DNA of 64,000 bases from Paraburkholderia gardini (GCF_907164575.1 NZ_CAJQYY010000003.1:186001-250000); one strand, 5' to 3'; positions 7,971 through 17,643 are shown, numbered from the stretch's first letter. The notes: generated from the letters alone by a model not told the origin. Translations and numbers: made by a program.

Positions 7971-9425
7971 TCACTCCACCGCCTTCACCATGTCCTCGAT
8001 TACCTTCTTCGCATCGCCGAAAACCATCATCGTCTTGTCCATGTAGAACAGATCGTTGTCGAGCCCGGCATAACCCGCCGCCATCGAGCGCTTGTTGACG
8101 ATGACCGTGCGCGCCTTGTAGGCCTCGATGATCGGCATGCCCGCGATCGGCGACTTCGGATCGTTCTTCGCGGCCGGATTCACGACGTCGTTCGCGCCGA
8201 GCACCAGCACCACGTCGACCTGGCCGAACTCGCCGTTGATGTCGTCCATTTCGAAGACCATGTCGTACGGCACTTCGGCTTCCGCCAGCAGCACGTTCAT
8301 GTGGCCCGGCATCCGTCCGGCCACCGGGTGAATCGCGTACTTCACCACGATGCCCTTCTCGACGAGCTTGTCGGTCAGCTCCTTCAGCGCATGCTGCGCG
8401 CGCGCCACCGCCAGCCCGTAACCCGGCACGATCACGATCGTTTCCGCGTTGCCCATCATGAACGAAGCGTCTTCCGCCGAGCCCGACTTGACCGGGCGCT
8501 GTTCCGCCGAGCCACCCGCTACCGCCGCGCCGCCTTCATTGCCGAAGCCGCCCAGGATCACGTTGAAGAACGAACGGTTCATCGCGCGGCACATGATGTA
8601 CGACAGGATCGCACCCGACGAACCCACGAGCGAGCCCGCGATGATCAGCATCGGATTGTTCAGCGAGAAACCAATGCCCGCGGCCGCCCAGCCCGAGTAC
8701 GAGTTGAGCATCGACACGACTACCGGCATGTCCGCACCGCCGATCGGGATGATGATCAGCACGCCCAGCGCGAACGCGATCAACGTCATGATGATGAACG
8801 GCAGCCAGGCCTGCGTGAGAAAGAAGATCACGCCGAAGCCGAGCATCCCGAGCGCGAGCAGCAGGTTGATCAGATGCTGGCCTGCGTAGACGACGGGCGC
8901 ACCCTGAAAGAGCCGGAACTTGTACTTGCCCGACAGCTTGCCGAACGCGATCACCGAACCGGAGAACGTGATCGCCCCCACGAACGTGCCGATGAACAGC
9001 TCGACGCGATTGCCGTACGGCAGGAAGCCCGCGTACGGAGCATCCTCGACGCCCAGCCCGAACGCGGCCGGCTCCGACACCACCGCGTACGCGATACACA
9101 CCGCGGCGAGACCGATCAGCGAGTGCATCGCGGCGACGAGTTCGGGCATCTTCGTCATCTCGACGCGCGCGGCGACGAACGCACCGATCGCACCGCCCAC
9201 GATCAACGCGGCGAACAGCAGGCCAAGACCGAGTGCGAGGTTCGAGCCGAGTCCGGCGGCCTGCTTCGTGATCAATGCGATGGTCGTGAGAATCGCGATC
9301 GCCATCCCGACCATGCCGAACACATTGCCGGTGCGCGCGGTCTTCGGATTCGACAGCCCCTTGAGCGCCTGGATGAAACACACCGACGCAACGAGATATA
9401 ACAGCGTGACGACATTCAGGCTCAT
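7971..9425 (-). CDS. pntB: NAD(P) transhydrogenase subunit beta
   Basis: A 484-aa membrane protein with about eight or nine N-terminal helices and a C-terminal NADP(H)-binding domain (domain III) from about residue 310. That domain shows 'VIVPGYGLAVARAQHAL' and 'VLVLGANDVVNPAAKNDP', both characteristic of PntB. The complex couples proton entry to hydride transfer from NADH to NADP+, supplying NADPH. The start codon shares a base with the upstream gene's stop (TAATG), so translation is coupled. The alpha subunit is divided into two genes upstream, as in many Alpha- and Betaproteobacteria. Confidence 0.96.
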   Translation of the reverse strand: MSLNVVTLLYLVASVCFIQALKGLSNPKTARTGNVFGMVGMAIAILTTIALITKQAAGLGSNLALGLGLLFAALIVGGAIGAFVAARVEMTKMPELVAAMHSLIGLAAVCIAYAVVSEPAAFGLGVEDAPYAGFLPYGNRVELFIGTFVGAITFSGSVIAFGKLSGKYKFRLFQGAPVVYAGQHLINLLLALGMLGFGVIFFLTQAWLPFIIMTLIAFALGVLIIIPIGGADMPVVVSMLNSYSGWAAAGIGFSLNNPMLIIAGSLVGSSGAILSYIMCRAMNRSFFNVILGGFGNEGGAAVAGGSAEQRPVKSGSAEDASFMMGNAETIVIVPGYGLAVARAQHALKELTDKLVEKGIVVKYAIHPVAGRMPGHMNVLLAEAEVPYDMVFEMDDINGEFGQVDVVLVLGANDVVNPAAKNDPKSPIAGMPIIEAYKARTVIVNKRSMAAGYAGLDNDLFYMDKTMMVFGDAKKVIEDMVKAVE

Positions 9426-9751
9426 TACGCGTTCTCCTTCGCGGCTGCGGGGAGCTTCTTCGGCTCTTTCTTGCGGAACATCTCGAGCATTCGTCTGGTG
9501 ACGAGAAATCCGCCGAACACGTTCACTGCCGCAAGGCCAACGGCGAGCGTGCCGAAGAACTTGCCGGTCGTGCCCAGCGTGAGGCCTGCGGCCAGCATCG
9601 CGCCGACGATCACGATCGCCGAGATCGCGTTGGTCACGGCCATCAGCGGCGTGTGCAGCGCGGGCGTGACGTTCCAGACGACGTGGTAGCCGACGTAAAT
9701 CGCCAGCACGAAGATGATCAGATTGATCACCGTATGGTTGATGACTTCCAT
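9425..9751 (-). CDS. pntAB: NAD(P) transhydrogenase subunit alpha, part 2 (membrane part)
   Basis: A 108-aa membrane protein with three predicted helices, including 'IIFVLAIYVGYHVVWNVTPALHTPLM' at about residues 12-37, which is diagnostic for the membrane portion of the transhydrogenase alpha subunit. The C-terminus is a short basic/acidic tail. In E. coli this segment is fused to the NAD-binding part; here it is a separate small gene between pntAA and pntB. Its position 12 bases after pntAA and overlapping pntB supports a single operon of three genes. Confidence 0.94.
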   Translation of the reverse strand: MEVINHTVINLIIFVLAIYVGYHVVWNVTPALHTPLMAVTNAISAIVIVGAMLAAGLTLGTTGKFFGTLAVGLAAVNVFGGFLVTRRMLEMFRKKEPKKLPAAAKENA

Positions 9752-9763
9752 TGCTGAGACTCC

Positions 9764-10906
9764 TTATGCCTTGCGTGTCACGGCGCCATCGCGGGCCAGC
9801 AGCGTGGCCGCGACGATGTCGTCCGCAAGATCGATGTTCAATGCGCCTTCCTTCGTGACGATCAGCTTGAGGAAGTCGAGCAGATTGCGCGCGTAAAGCG
9901 ACGACGCGTCGGACGGCACCATCGACGCCAGATTCGTATAACCGACGATCTGCACGCCGAACTTCGTGACGACCTTGTCCGCTTCGGTCAGCGGACAGTT
10001 ACCGCCGCGCTGCCCTTCATACTCGGGACCGCGGCCCGCGGCCAGATCGATCAGCACGGAACCGGGCTTCATCGCCTGCACGGTTTCGACGGAGATCAGC
10101 GTCGGTGCCGGACGGCCCGGAATCAGCGCGGTGCTGATGACGATGTCGGCCTGCTTCGCACGTTCGTGAACGAGTGCGCCCTGGCGTGTGAGCCACGAAG
10201 CCGGCATCGGCCGCGCGTAACCGCCGACGCCCTGCGCGGCGTCGCGCTCTTCGTCGGTTTCGTAGGGCACGTCGAGGAATTTAGCGCCGAGCGATTCGAT
10301 CTGCTCTTTCACCGCCGGGCGCACGTCGGATGCCTCGATCACCGCGCCGAGACGTTTCGCAGTCGCAATCGCCTGCAACCCGGCCACGCCCGCGCCGAGA
10401 ATCAGCACGCGCGCCGCCTTCACGGTGCCCGCCGCCGTCATCAGCATCGGCATGAAGCGCGGATACAACGTCGCGCCGAGCAGCACCGCTTTATAGCCCG
10501 CAATGTTGGCTTGAGACGACAGTACGTCGAGACTTTGCGCGCGCGTCGTGCGCGGCGCCGCTTCGAGCGCAAATGCAGTCACACCCGCAGTGGCGAGCTT
10601 TAATGCGTTTTCTGAATTAAATGGGTCCAGCATCCCGATGAGCGTGGCGCCGCGTTTGAGCATCGGCAGTTCGCTATCGGTGGGTGACTGGACCTTGAGA
10701 ACGAGATCGGCGCCGAACGCGGTCTGTGCGTCGACAAGTTCCGCTCCGGCGGCCGCAAAGGCTTCATCGGTAAAGCTCGCACCGGTGCCGGCGCCGCTTT
10801 GGATCGTGACTTTGTGACCTTGGGAAACGTACTTTTTGACCGTCTCGGGCGTCGCGGCAACGCGGGTTTCGTACGGCCGCGTTTCGGCTGGCACTCCGAT
10901 GTGCAT
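9764..10906 (-). CDS. pntAA: NAD(P) transhydrogenase subunit alpha, part 1 (NAD-binding)
   Basis: A 380-aa soluble subunit related to alanine dehydrogenase. It opens with 'IGVPAETRPYETRVAATPE', the conserved N-terminal motif, and carries the Rossmann glycine motif in 'VLILGAGVAGLQAIATAKR' at about residues 167-185. It binds NADH and passes hydride to the NADP-binding domain of PntB. A strong GGAGG-type ribosome site precedes the ATG. It is the first gene of the pnt operon, whose promoter must lie in the 228 bases shared with the divergent Nudix gene. Confidence 0.95.
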   Translation of the reverse strand: MHIGVPAETRPYETRVAATPETVKKYVSQGHKVTIQSGAGTGASFTDEAFAAAGAELVDAQTAFGADLVLKVQSPTDSELPMLKRGATLIGMLDPFNSENALKLATAGVTAFALEAAPRTTRAQSLDVLSSQANIAGYKAVLLGATLYPRFMPMLMTAAGTVKAARVLILGAGVAGLQAIATAKRLGAVIEASDVRPAVKEQIESLGAKFLDVPYETDEERDAAQGVGGYARPMPASWLTRQGALVHERAKQADIVISTALIPGRPAPTLISVETVQAMKPGSVLIDLAAGRGPEYEGQRGGNCPLTEADKVVTKFGVQIVGYTNLASMVPSDASSLYARNLLDFLKLIVTKEGALNIDLADDIVAATLLARDGAVTRKA

Positions 10907-11120
10907 CGTTGAATCCTCCTCGACTTCCTGTTATTTCGTACAGTTGCGCCGACGAGGCACGCCGGCTTTGAGTATTGCATCGGCTAACTGCCTCACTTTA
11001 ACCGAAACCCGCCGACAGACAGAAACTAGGGCCAATCCGGGTATCCAAATAGTTAATCCCTGCAATCCGGTCGCTGGATCGTCTGTGGGCGCGCTGCCGG
11101 CAGCCCTGCGCCATAGACGG

Positions 11121-11126
11121 TAAAAT
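11121..11126 (+). promoter_or_regulatory. Putative -10 box of the Nudix gene
   Basis: TAAAAT ending only 8 bases before the ATG at 11135. If used, the RNA would begin at or next to the start codon, that is, a leaderless message. No good -35 is visible. Confidence 0.35.
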
Positions 11127-11134
11127 GCGATCCC

Positions 11135-11632
11135 ATGAAACCGGAATCCTGGGCTCCACACGTCACGGTCGCAGCGATCGTCGAGCGCGACGGGCGCTTT
11201 CTCGTCGTCGAGGAACATACGGACGACGGGTTGCGGCTGAACCAGCCGGCCGGCCATCTGGAGGCGGGCGAAACGCTTGTCGAAGCGGTGATCCGCGAAA
11301 CACTCGAGGAAACCGCGCATCCGTTCACGCCTCACGCACTCGTCGGCGTTTATATGACGCATTTCGCGCGGCAGGAGCGCGAAGGCATCACGTATCTGCG
11401 CTTCACGTATTGCGGCGGCAGCGGCGAACCCGAGGCGGGTCGCGCGCTCGATCCCGATATCGTGCGCACGCTGTGGATGAGCGCCGACGAATTGCGCACG
11501 TGTCCCGAACGGCATCGCACGCCGCTCGTCATGCAATGTATCGACGATTACCTCGCAGGCCGGCGCGTTCCGCTCGACTTCGTGCACACGCATTCGGTCG
11601 GGCCGCCCCGGTCAGTGAGCACACGGAAGTAG
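11135..11632 (+). CDS. nudJ: Nudix hydrolase, NudJ-like
   Basis: A 165-aa Nudix protein. The Nudix box is at about residues 41-63 ('[20 protein letters not shown]'), with the catalytic R-E-x-x-E-E residues intact; the usual glycine near the end of the box is replaced (ETAH). E. coli NudJ hydrolyses HMP-pyrophosphate and other diphosphates and lies immediately upstream of mnmA, exactly as here, which is the main reason for the NudJ name. It ends 10 bases before mnmA and is probably co-transcribed with it. True substrate unproven. Confidence 0.82.
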   Translation: MKPESWAPHVTVAAIVERDGRFLVVEEHTDDGLRLNQPAGHLEAGETLVEAVIRETLEETAHPFTPHALVGVYMTHFARQEREGITYLRFTYCGGSGEPEAGRALDPDIVRTLWMSADELRTCPERHRTPLVMQCIDDYLAGRRVPLDFVHTHSVGPPRSVSTRK

Positions 11633-11642
11633 CAGGCAAACA

Positions 11643-12803
11643 ATGAGCAAGCAGAAAGTAGTCGTAGGCATGTCGGGCGGCGTCGATTCGTCGGTGACCG
11701 CGTGGCTGCTGAAAGAACAGGGATACGACGTTGTCGGTCTTTTCATGAAGAACTGGGAAGACGACGACGACGGCGAGTACTGCTCGACGCGGCAGGACTG
11801 GATCGACGTCGTCTCGGTGGCCGACCTCATCGGCATCGACGTCGAGGCGGTCAACTTCGCCGCCGAATATAAAGATCGCGTGTTCGCCGAATTCCTGCGC
11901 GAATACTCGGCCGGCCGCACGCCGAATCCGGACGTGCTGTGCAATGCCGAAATCAAGTTCAAGGCCTTCCTCGATCATGCGATGTCGCTCGGCGCAACAA
12001 CCATCGCGACGGGTCACTACGCCCGCGTGCGCGAACGCGAAGGCCGTTTCGAACTGCTGAAAGCGTTCGACCACACGAAGGACCAGTCGTACTTCCTGCA
12101 TCGCCTGAACCAGGCGCAGCTGTCGAAAACGCTCTTCCCGCTCGGCGAAATTCCGAAGACGAAAGTACGCGAGATCGCCGAACAGATCGGTCTGCCGAAC
12201 GCGAAGAAGAAAGACTCGACCGGTATCTGCTTTATCGGCGAGCGGCCGTTTCGCGACTTCCTGAACCGCTATCTGCCGACGAAGCCCGGTCCGATGAAGA
12301 CGACGGATGGCAAGGTCGTCGGCGAACACATCGGTCTTGCGTTCTATACGTACGGCCAGCGCAAGGGCATCGGTCTGGGCGGCAGCAAGGACGGCAGCGG
12401 CGAGCCGTGGTTCGCCGCGGGCAAGGACATCCCGTCGAATACGCTGTATGTCGCGCAGGGGCACGACCACCCGTGGTTGCTGAGCCATACGCTGAGCGCG
12501 GGAAACACGAGCTGGGTGGCGGGCGACGCGCCGCCGGAAGACTTCGCGTGCGCGGCCAAAACGCGCTATCGCCAGGCGGACGCGGCCTGCACATTCAGCA
12601 CCGCGGAGCTCGTCGAAGGCCATTTCGGCCTGCACTTCGACGACGCGCAGTGGGCTGTCACACCAGGGCAATCGGCGGTGCTCTACGATGGCGACGTGTG
12701 TCTTGGCGGCGGCATCATCGAACATGCCGCGACGGCGCAGCCGGCCACGCGTGCGCCGCAAACCGCTGCGTTGCTGGGCGCACGGCAGGCTGCGGCGCGC
12801 TAG
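11643..12803 (+). CDS. mnmA: tRNA-specific 2-thiouridylase MnmA
   Basis: A 386-aa enzyme that puts sulfur on U34 of Lys, Glu and Gln tRNAs. The PP-loop ATP-binding motif 'GMSGGVDSS' is at residues 9-17. The two catalytic cysteines are in '[13 protein letters not shown]' (near residue 100) and '[11 protein letters not shown]' (near residue 196). The central tRNA-binding and C-terminal barrel domains are present. Sequence after about residue 365 is an Ala/Thr-rich tail not expected in the family core. Preceded by the Nudix gene as in E. coli; purB, which lies near mnmA in E. coli, is 33 kb away here. Confidence 0.96.
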   Translation: MSKQKVVVGMSGGVDSSVTAWLLKEQGYDVVGLFMKNWEDDDDGEYCSTRQDWIDVVSVADLIGIDVEAVNFAAEYKDRVFAEFLREYSAGRTPNPDVLCNAEIKFKAFLDHAMSLGATTIATGHYARVREREGRFELLKAFDHTKDQSYFLHRLNQAQLSKTLFPLGEIPKTKVREIAEQIGLPNAKKKDSTGICFIGERPFRDFLNRYLPTKPGPMKTTDGKVVGEHIGLAFYTYGQRKGIGLGGSKDGSGEPWFAAGKDIPSNTLYVAQGHDHPWLLSHTLSAGNTSWVAGDAPPEDFACAAKTRYRQADAACTFSTAELVEGHFGLHFDDAQWAVTPGQSAVLYDGDVCLGGGIIEHAATAQPATRAPQTAALLGARQAAAR

Positions 12804-12870
12804 CGCATCAGCGGACTGGCGTTGCCGGCACCGCGCGGGCTGCGGCGATATTCACTGCAATGGAGCTTTC

Positions 12871-14505
12871 ATGTTCTCTCGACGTTATGTGGCGATGTGG
12901 TGCGCGATCGTACTGCTGGCCGCCTGCGCAGCGCTCGCCGCGCTGCATCACCTCTCGTGGTTCTGGATCGTCGTGCCGCTGGCGCTGGTCGCGCTCGGCA
13001 TTTTCGATCTGACGCAGGAACGCCACGCGATCCTGCGCAATTACCCGCTCTGGGGCCACTTCCGTTTTCTGTTCGAATTCATCCGCCCGGAGATCCGCCA
13101 GTATTTCGTCGAAGGCGATACCGACGAGCGTCCGTTCTCGCGCGCCCAGCGCAGCATCGTCTACCAGCGCGCGAAAAACGATGTCGACAGCCGGCCGTAC
13201 GGCACCGAGCTCGATGTGAAAGCGGTCGCGCACGAATGGATCAGCCACTCGCTCGCGCCGACAAAGCTCGACAGCCATGACTTTCGCATCGTCGTCGGAG
13301 CGGAGCGCGCGCAGCCTTATTCGATGTCGATCTTCAACGTGTCGGCGATGAGCTTCGGCTCGCTGTCGGCGAACGCGATCATGGCGCTCAATCTCGGCGC
13401 GAGGAAAGGCAACTTCGCGCACGACACCGGCGAAGGCTCGATGTCGAAATATCACCGCGAACACGGTGGCGACATCATCTGGGAAATCGCCTCGGGCTAC
13501 TTCGGATGCCGCAACGACGACGGCACGTTCAGCGCGGAAAAATTCGCGAAGCAGGCGAACGAGCCGCAGGTGAAGATGATCGAAATCAAGCTGTCGCAAG
13601 GCGCGAAGCCCGGGCACGGCGGCGTGCTGCCGGCGGCGAAGATCACGCCGGAAATCGCGGAGACGCGCGGCGTGCCGATGGGCCGCGACTGCGTGTCGCC
13701 CGCCACACATTCCGAATTCTCGACGCCGCGCGGGCTGCTCGAGTTCGTCGAGCGGCTGCGCACGCTGTCAGGCGGCAAGCCGACCGGCTTCAAGCTGTGC
13801 ATCGGACATCCGTGGGAATTTTTCGGCATCGCGAAAGCGATGCTGGAGACGGGCATCGTGCCGGACTTCATCGTCGTCGACGGCGCGGAAGGCGGCACGG
13901 GCGCGGCGCCGCTGGAGTTCACCGATCACGTCGGCGTGCCGCTGCAGGAAGGACTGCTGCTCGTGCACAACACGCTCACCGGCATCGGCCTGCGCGACAG
14001 GGTCCGTGTGGGCGCGAGCGGCAAGATGATCACCGCGTTCGATATCGCGAAGACACTCGCGATCGGCGCGGACTGGGTCAATGCGGCGCGCGGCTTCATG
14101 TTCGCGGTCGGCTGCATTCAGGCGCAGACATGCCACACGGGCCGCTGCCCGACCGGCGTCGCGACCCAGGACCCGGTTCGCCAGCGCGCGCTCGTGGTGC
14201 CGGACAAATCGGACCGCGTGTTCAACTTTCATCACAACACGCTGCATGCGTTGCAGGAAATCATCCAGGCCGCCGGCCTCGAACATCCTGCCGATCTGCG
14301 CGCGCATCACATCGTGCGGCGCGTGTCGTCGCATGAAGTGCGGTTGATGTCGGATCTGCTCAAGTATCTCGAGCCGAACGATCTGGTCGACGGCAACTAC
14401 CGGTACTCGCTGTATGAAAAGTGGTGGCCGGTCGCGCGTAGCGATTCGTTCTCGCCGAAGCGCGTGCCGCCTGTGAAGCAGCCAGCGCAACCGCAGACCG
14501 CGTAG
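12871..14505 (+). CDS. FMN-binding glutamate synthase-like protein with N-terminal membrane helices
   Basis: A 544-aa protein. Residues about 5-50 hold two hydrophobic helices. The rest is the FMN-binding TIM barrel of glutamate synthase ('MSFGSLSANAIMALNLGA', 'GEGSMSKYH', 'KLSQGAKPGHGGVLP'). A cysteine cluster 'CIQAQTCHTGRCPTG' matches the 3Fe-4S motif of glutamate synthase. It lacks the glutamine amidotransferase and beta-subunit parts, so it is not a complete GOGAT. Such stand-alone, membrane-attached homologues are widespread but their reaction is not established. The start at 12871 follows GGAG and places the membrane helices at the N-terminus. Confidence 0.87.
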   Translation: MFSRRYVAMWCAIVLLAACAALAALHHLSWFWIVVPLALVALGIFDLTQERHAILRNYPLWGHFRFLFEFIRPEIRQYFVEGDTDERPFSRAQRSIVYQRAKNDVDSRPYGTELDVKAVAHEWISHSLAPTKLDSHDFRIVVGAERAQPYSMSIFNVSAMSFGSLSANAIMALNLGARKGNFAHDTGEGSMSKYHREHGGDIIWEIASGYFGCRNDDGTFSAEKFAKQANEPQVKMIEIKLSQGAKPGHGGVLPAAKITPEIAETRGVPMGRDCVSPATHSEFSTPRGLLEFVERLRTLSGGKPTGFKLCIGHPWEFFGIAKAMLETGIVPDFIVVDGAEGGTGAAPLEFTDHVGVPLQEGLLLVHNTLTGIGLRDRVRVGASGKMITAFDIAKTLAIGADWVNAARGFMFAVGCIQAQTCHTGRCPTGVATQDPVRQRALVVPDKSDRVFNFHHNTLHALQEIIQAAGLEHPADLRAHHIVRRVSSHEVRLMSDLLKYLEPNDLVDGNYRYSLYEKWWPVARSDSFSPKRVPPVKQPAQPQTA

Positions 14506-14514
14506 AGCGGAAGC

Positions 14515-14556
14515 AAAAAAGAAAGCGCGCGCCCGAAACCCGGGACACGCGCTTTC
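14515..14556 (-). terminator. Intrinsic terminator of the ABC importer operon
   Basis: A 9-bp stem (14521-14529 with 14548-14556) plus inner GC pairing. On the minus strand it is followed by six T (14515-14520). It serves the importer genes arriving from the right; on the plus strand the stem lacks a T run. Confidence 0.8.
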
Positions 14557-14609
14557 TGTGCCGCACAGCCTGCAGCCTGCCTGTGGCTACACGCGAGATC
14601 CGCGAAAAA

Positions 14610-15473
14610 TCACGTCGGCGTCGGCCGCCATTTCAGCAGACGATGTTCGACCGCCGTCAGCAGATAATCCGCCGCGAGCGCGACCACCGCCAGCACGATC
14701 ATCGCCGCGAACACGCCGCTCGCGTTGAACGCGCCCTGCGCGGTCGAGATCAGCAGACCGATACCCTGCTTCGAACCGAGGAATTCGCCGACCACCGCAC
14801 CGACCAGCGCGAAGCCGAAGCTCACGTGCAGGCTGGCGAGAATCCAGCTGAGCGCCGAGGGAATCACCACCGACGTCGTCACCTGACGGCGCGACGCACC
14901 CAGAATCTGCGCATTCGCGATCATGTAGCGATCGGCTTCACGCACGCCCTGGAACGCATTGGCGAACACGACGAAGAACACCATCACCACCGCGAGCGCC
15001 ACCTTCGACGCCATGCCGAGACCGAGCGCAATCACGAACACCGAGCCGAGCACCACGCGCGGAATCGAGTTGGCGATCTTGATATAGAGGCTGAACACGT
15101 CGGAGAGCAGCTTGTTGCGCCCGAGCACGATGCCGCAGACGATGCCGCCCGCCCCGCCGATGAGAAAACCGATGATCGTCTCTTCGAGCGTCACCCAGAC
15201 CTGCGTCAGAAGCGGGCCCTGCGACGTGCCGTTCACGAACCAGTCGACGATCTGGTCGAAAATCGCCGACGGCATCGAAAAGAAGAACGGATCGATCCAT
15301 TTGAGTCGCGCGAACAGTTCCCAGCCGCCGAGCACGACGACCAGAATCAGCACGCGCAGCGAAATGACCAGTGCCTGACGCTGGCGGATGCGCTTCTGCG
15401 CGACGCGCTCGACCTGCGCGAGCGAAGCCGGGTCGAGGCCCGCGGGCATCATCTGTTGAGGGGTAGTAGACAT
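14610..15473 (-). CDS. NitT/TauT-type ABC transporter permease
   Basis: A 287-aa inner-membrane permease of the SsuC/TauC class. It has about six helices and the cytoplasmic coupling loop containing 'EADRYMIANAQILGASRRQV', which meets the ATPase. I used ATG 15473 (MSTTPQQMM); the longer frame upstream overlaps the ATPase gene and is not family-like. It is the last of three importer genes and ends before a strong terminator. The family imports oxyanions or small organics such as nitrate, sulfonates or pyrimidine precursors; the substrate here is not readable from this subunit. Confidence 0.9.
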   Translation of the reverse strand: MSTTPQQMMPAGLDPASLAQVERVAQKRIRQRQALVISLRVLILVVVLGGWELFARLKWIDPFFFSMPSAIFDQIVDWFVNGTSQGPLLTQVWVTLEETIIGFLIGGAGGIVCGIVLGRNKLLSDVFSLYIKIANSIPRVVLGSVFVIALGLGMASKVALAVVMVFFVVFANAFQGVREADRYMIANAQILGASRRQVTTSVVIPSALSWILASLHVSFGFALVGAVVGEFLGSKQGIGLLISTAQGAFNASGVFAAMIVLAVVALAADYLLTAVEHRLLKWRPTPT

Positions 15474-15489
15474 GTTTCCCGTTCCTTGA

Positions 15490-16284
15490 TTAACCGATCT
15501 GCACTTCTTCGCGCAGGTCATGCCAGATATCGCGCGAGATCTCGATGAAGCGCGGGTCGTAGCGAACCTCCGACGTGACGCGCGGACGCGGCAGGTCGAT
15601 CTCATACACTTTCTTCAGCGTGGCCGGACGCGCGGTCAGCACGAACACGCGATCGGCGAGCGCGATGGCTTCCTCGAGATCGTGCGTGACGAACACGACC
15701 GAGCCCGTGCCCGACCACAGTTGCAGCAGTTCGTCCTGCATCAGCGTGCGGGTCTGCATGTCGAGCGCGGAGAACGGCTCGTCCATCAGCAGGATTTCCG
15801 GCTTGTTGATGAAGGTCTGCGCGAGCGCGACGCGCTTTCTCATTCCGCCCGACAGTTGATGCGGATAGTGCTTGCCGAATTTCTCGAGACCGACGCGGCG
15901 CAGCCATTCGTTCGCTTCGTCATGCGCGGCCGATTTCGAACGGCCGCGATACAGCGGACCCGCCGCCACGTTGTCGAGCACCGAGCGCCACGGGAACACG
16001 GCGTCCGCCTGAAACACGAAACCGATGCGCGGATCGATGCCGTCGACCGGTGCGCCCATCACGCGCACTTCGCCGGTCGTCGGCTTCAGAAGGCCGGTGA
16101 TCATGCTGAGCGTGGTCGACTTGCCGCAGCCGGTCGGACCGACGATGGCGACGAACTCGCCGCGCGCCACCGACATGCTGAAATCGCGCAATGCGACCGT
16201 CGCCTTGCCGTCCGGCGAAATGAAACGGCACGATACGTTGCGCAGCTCGATGGCCGGCGTGCCGCGTGACAATGGTTGATTCAT
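15490..16284 (-). CDS. NitT/TauT-type ABC transporter ATPase
   Basis: A 264-aa nucleotide-binding subunit. It carries Walker A 'GPTGCGKST' near residues 51-59, the signature 'LSGGMRKRVALAQ' near 146, Walker B 'ILLMDEPFSALD' near 170, and the switch histidine in 'VFVTHDLEEAI'. These match the SsuB/TauB family. It lies between the binding protein and permease genes, with 16 bases to the permease. Upstream are three 11-base repeats, each containing AGG, and a hairpin separating it from the binding-protein gene, suggesting tuned expression of the lower-abundance subunits. Confidence 0.92.
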   Translation of the reverse strand: MNQPLSRGTPAIELRNVSCRFISPDGKATVALRDFSMSVARGEFVAIVGPTGCGKSTTLSMITGLLKPTTGEVRVMGAPVDGIDPRIGFVFQADAVFPWRSVLDNVAAGPLYRGRSKSAAHDEANEWLRRVGLEKFGKHYPHQLSGGMRKRVALAQTFINKPEILLMDEPFSALDMQTRTLMQDELLQLWSGTGSVVFVTHDLEEAIALADRVFVLTARPATLKKVYEIDLPRPRVTSEVRYDPRFIEISRDIWHDLREEVQIG

Positions 16285-16332
16285 CAGCTGGTGCCTCGTT
16301 GTTGCCTGACTGTTGCCTGGTTGTTGCGGGAA

Positions 16333-16372
16333 GGACAGGCGCGCCGCCGGGCACGCCCGTTCACGCCTGTCC
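16333..16372 (-). other. Intercistronic hairpin in the ABC importer operon
   Basis: GGACAGGCG (16333-16341) pairs with CGCCTGTCC (16364-16372) around a GC-rich 22-base loop, between the binding-protein stop and the ATPase start. There is no T run. It may protect the 3' end of the binding-protein message or weaken read-through, so that the binding protein is made in excess. Confidence 0.4.
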
Positions 16373-16386
16373 GTCCTGTGAACGGA

Positions 16387-17409
16387 TTACTTCGATACCG
16401 TCTTGACCGGCGCCGACGAAACGAAATCGTTCGTGTACGTCTTCGCGAGATCGATATGCTTGCCCTTCACCGAAGGGTTGAACGCCGACAACACTTTCAG
16501 CACCGTCTCCGGACCGTCGGCCGGCATCTTGCCGTCCTTCGTGAACATCGGCAGCGACGCCTTCAGCGCGCTCACGTACATATCCTTGTTGTTGCCGTAG
16601 TAATCCTTCGGCATCTTCGCGGCGATTTCCTCGGCGCTATGCGTCGCGATGAAGTTCAGCGTCTTCGCGAACGCATGCGACAGCTTCGCCGCTTCGTCCT
16701 TGTGCGACTCGGCCCACGCGCGCTGCACGTAGAAGCTCGATGCCGGGTACGTGCCGCCCAGTGCGGCCCTCGTGCCTTCGAGCGTGCGCATGTCGACCAG
16801 CACCTTCGCGTCGCCGGTCTTCAGCAACTGCGAGACGGTCGGCTCCGTCGTCATGCCGGCGTCGATGCGGTTTTGCTGGATCGCCGCGATAAAGCTGTTG
16901 CCGGCACCCACCGGCAGCAGCGTGTATTGCGTCGACGGCACGCCGGCGCGCTGTGCCAGGTATTGCGTGAGGAAGCTCGTCGAGGAACCGAGGCCCGTCA
17001 CGCCGAGCGTCTTGCCCTTCGCGTCCGCCATGCTCTTCAGCGTGCCGGCGGCTTTGGTCGACACCATTTCGACTTCGCCCGGCACCTGGCCGAAGATCAC
17101 CAGCGCCTCGACTTCCTTGCCCTTGCTCTGCAGGTCGATCGTGTGATCGTAAAAGCCGACCACACCTTGCACCGCACCCGCGAGCAGCTCGTTTTCGGCG
17201 TCGACGCCCGCCGGTTGCGAGAGGACCTCGACATCGAGGCCTTCGTCCTTGAAGTAGCCGAGCTCTTCGGTCAGTCTCGCCGGCAGATAGATGATCTTGG
17301 CGGCACCGCCGACCATGATCGTAAGTTTCTCGGCATGGGCCGAAGCCGAAACAGCGGCGAGGGCAAACGCAACACCGGACACGGCGGCAATCTGGCGCAA
17401 GGTACGCAT
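16387..17409 (-). CDS. NitT/TauT-type ABC transporter substrate-binding protein
   Basis: A 340-aa periplasmic binding protein. The signal peptide covers about residues 1-27 ('MRTLRQIAAVSG' then a hydrophobic run ending 'ASAHA'). The mature part has the SsuA/THI5-like layout: 'YLPARLTEELGYFKDEGLDV' early, then the 'LLAGAVQGVVGFYDHTIDLQ' loop. Start set at 17409, where a signal peptide begins; the longer frame is not plausible. First gene of the importer operon, divergent from a TctD/TctE-like two-component system, which may sense or control uptake of the same compound. Substrate unknown: aromatic or sulfonate-like ligands are typical guesses only. Confidence 0.88.
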   Translation of the reverse strand: MRTLRQIAAVSGVAFALAAVSASAHAEKLTIMVGGAAKIIYLPARLTEELGYFKDEGLDVEVLSQPAGVDAENELLAGAVQGVVGFYDHTIDLQSKGKEVEALVIFGQVPGEVEMVSTKAAGTLKSMADAKGKTLGVTGLGSSTSFLTQYLAQRAGVPSTQYTLLPVGAGNSFIAAIQQNRIDAGMTTEPTVSQLLKTGDAKVLVDMRTLEGTRAALGGTYPASSFYVQRAWAESHKDEAAKLSHAFAKTLNFIATHSAEEIAAKMPKDYYGNNKDMYVSALKASLPMFTKDGKMPADGPETVLKVLSAFNPSVKGKHIDLAKTYTNDFVSSAPVKTVSK

Positions 17410-17643
17410 GAAGCAGTCTCCTGAGGTCGGGTCGCCGCTTTGAGGTGCGGCGTTTTCTGGATGAATGTGGCGGATTATAGAAAGCGGAATCCTTCTGCCA
17501 GCTTTCGGTATGAATAGCAAATCATGGGTGTTAACCCCACGACCCCCCGAAAACGCCCCGCAAAACGCTGCAAATGCGGCGGGTGACACGCAAGGCGCGT
17601 GTTTTACGGCACAATCGACGGCCTGATTTCAGCCGTACTCACC

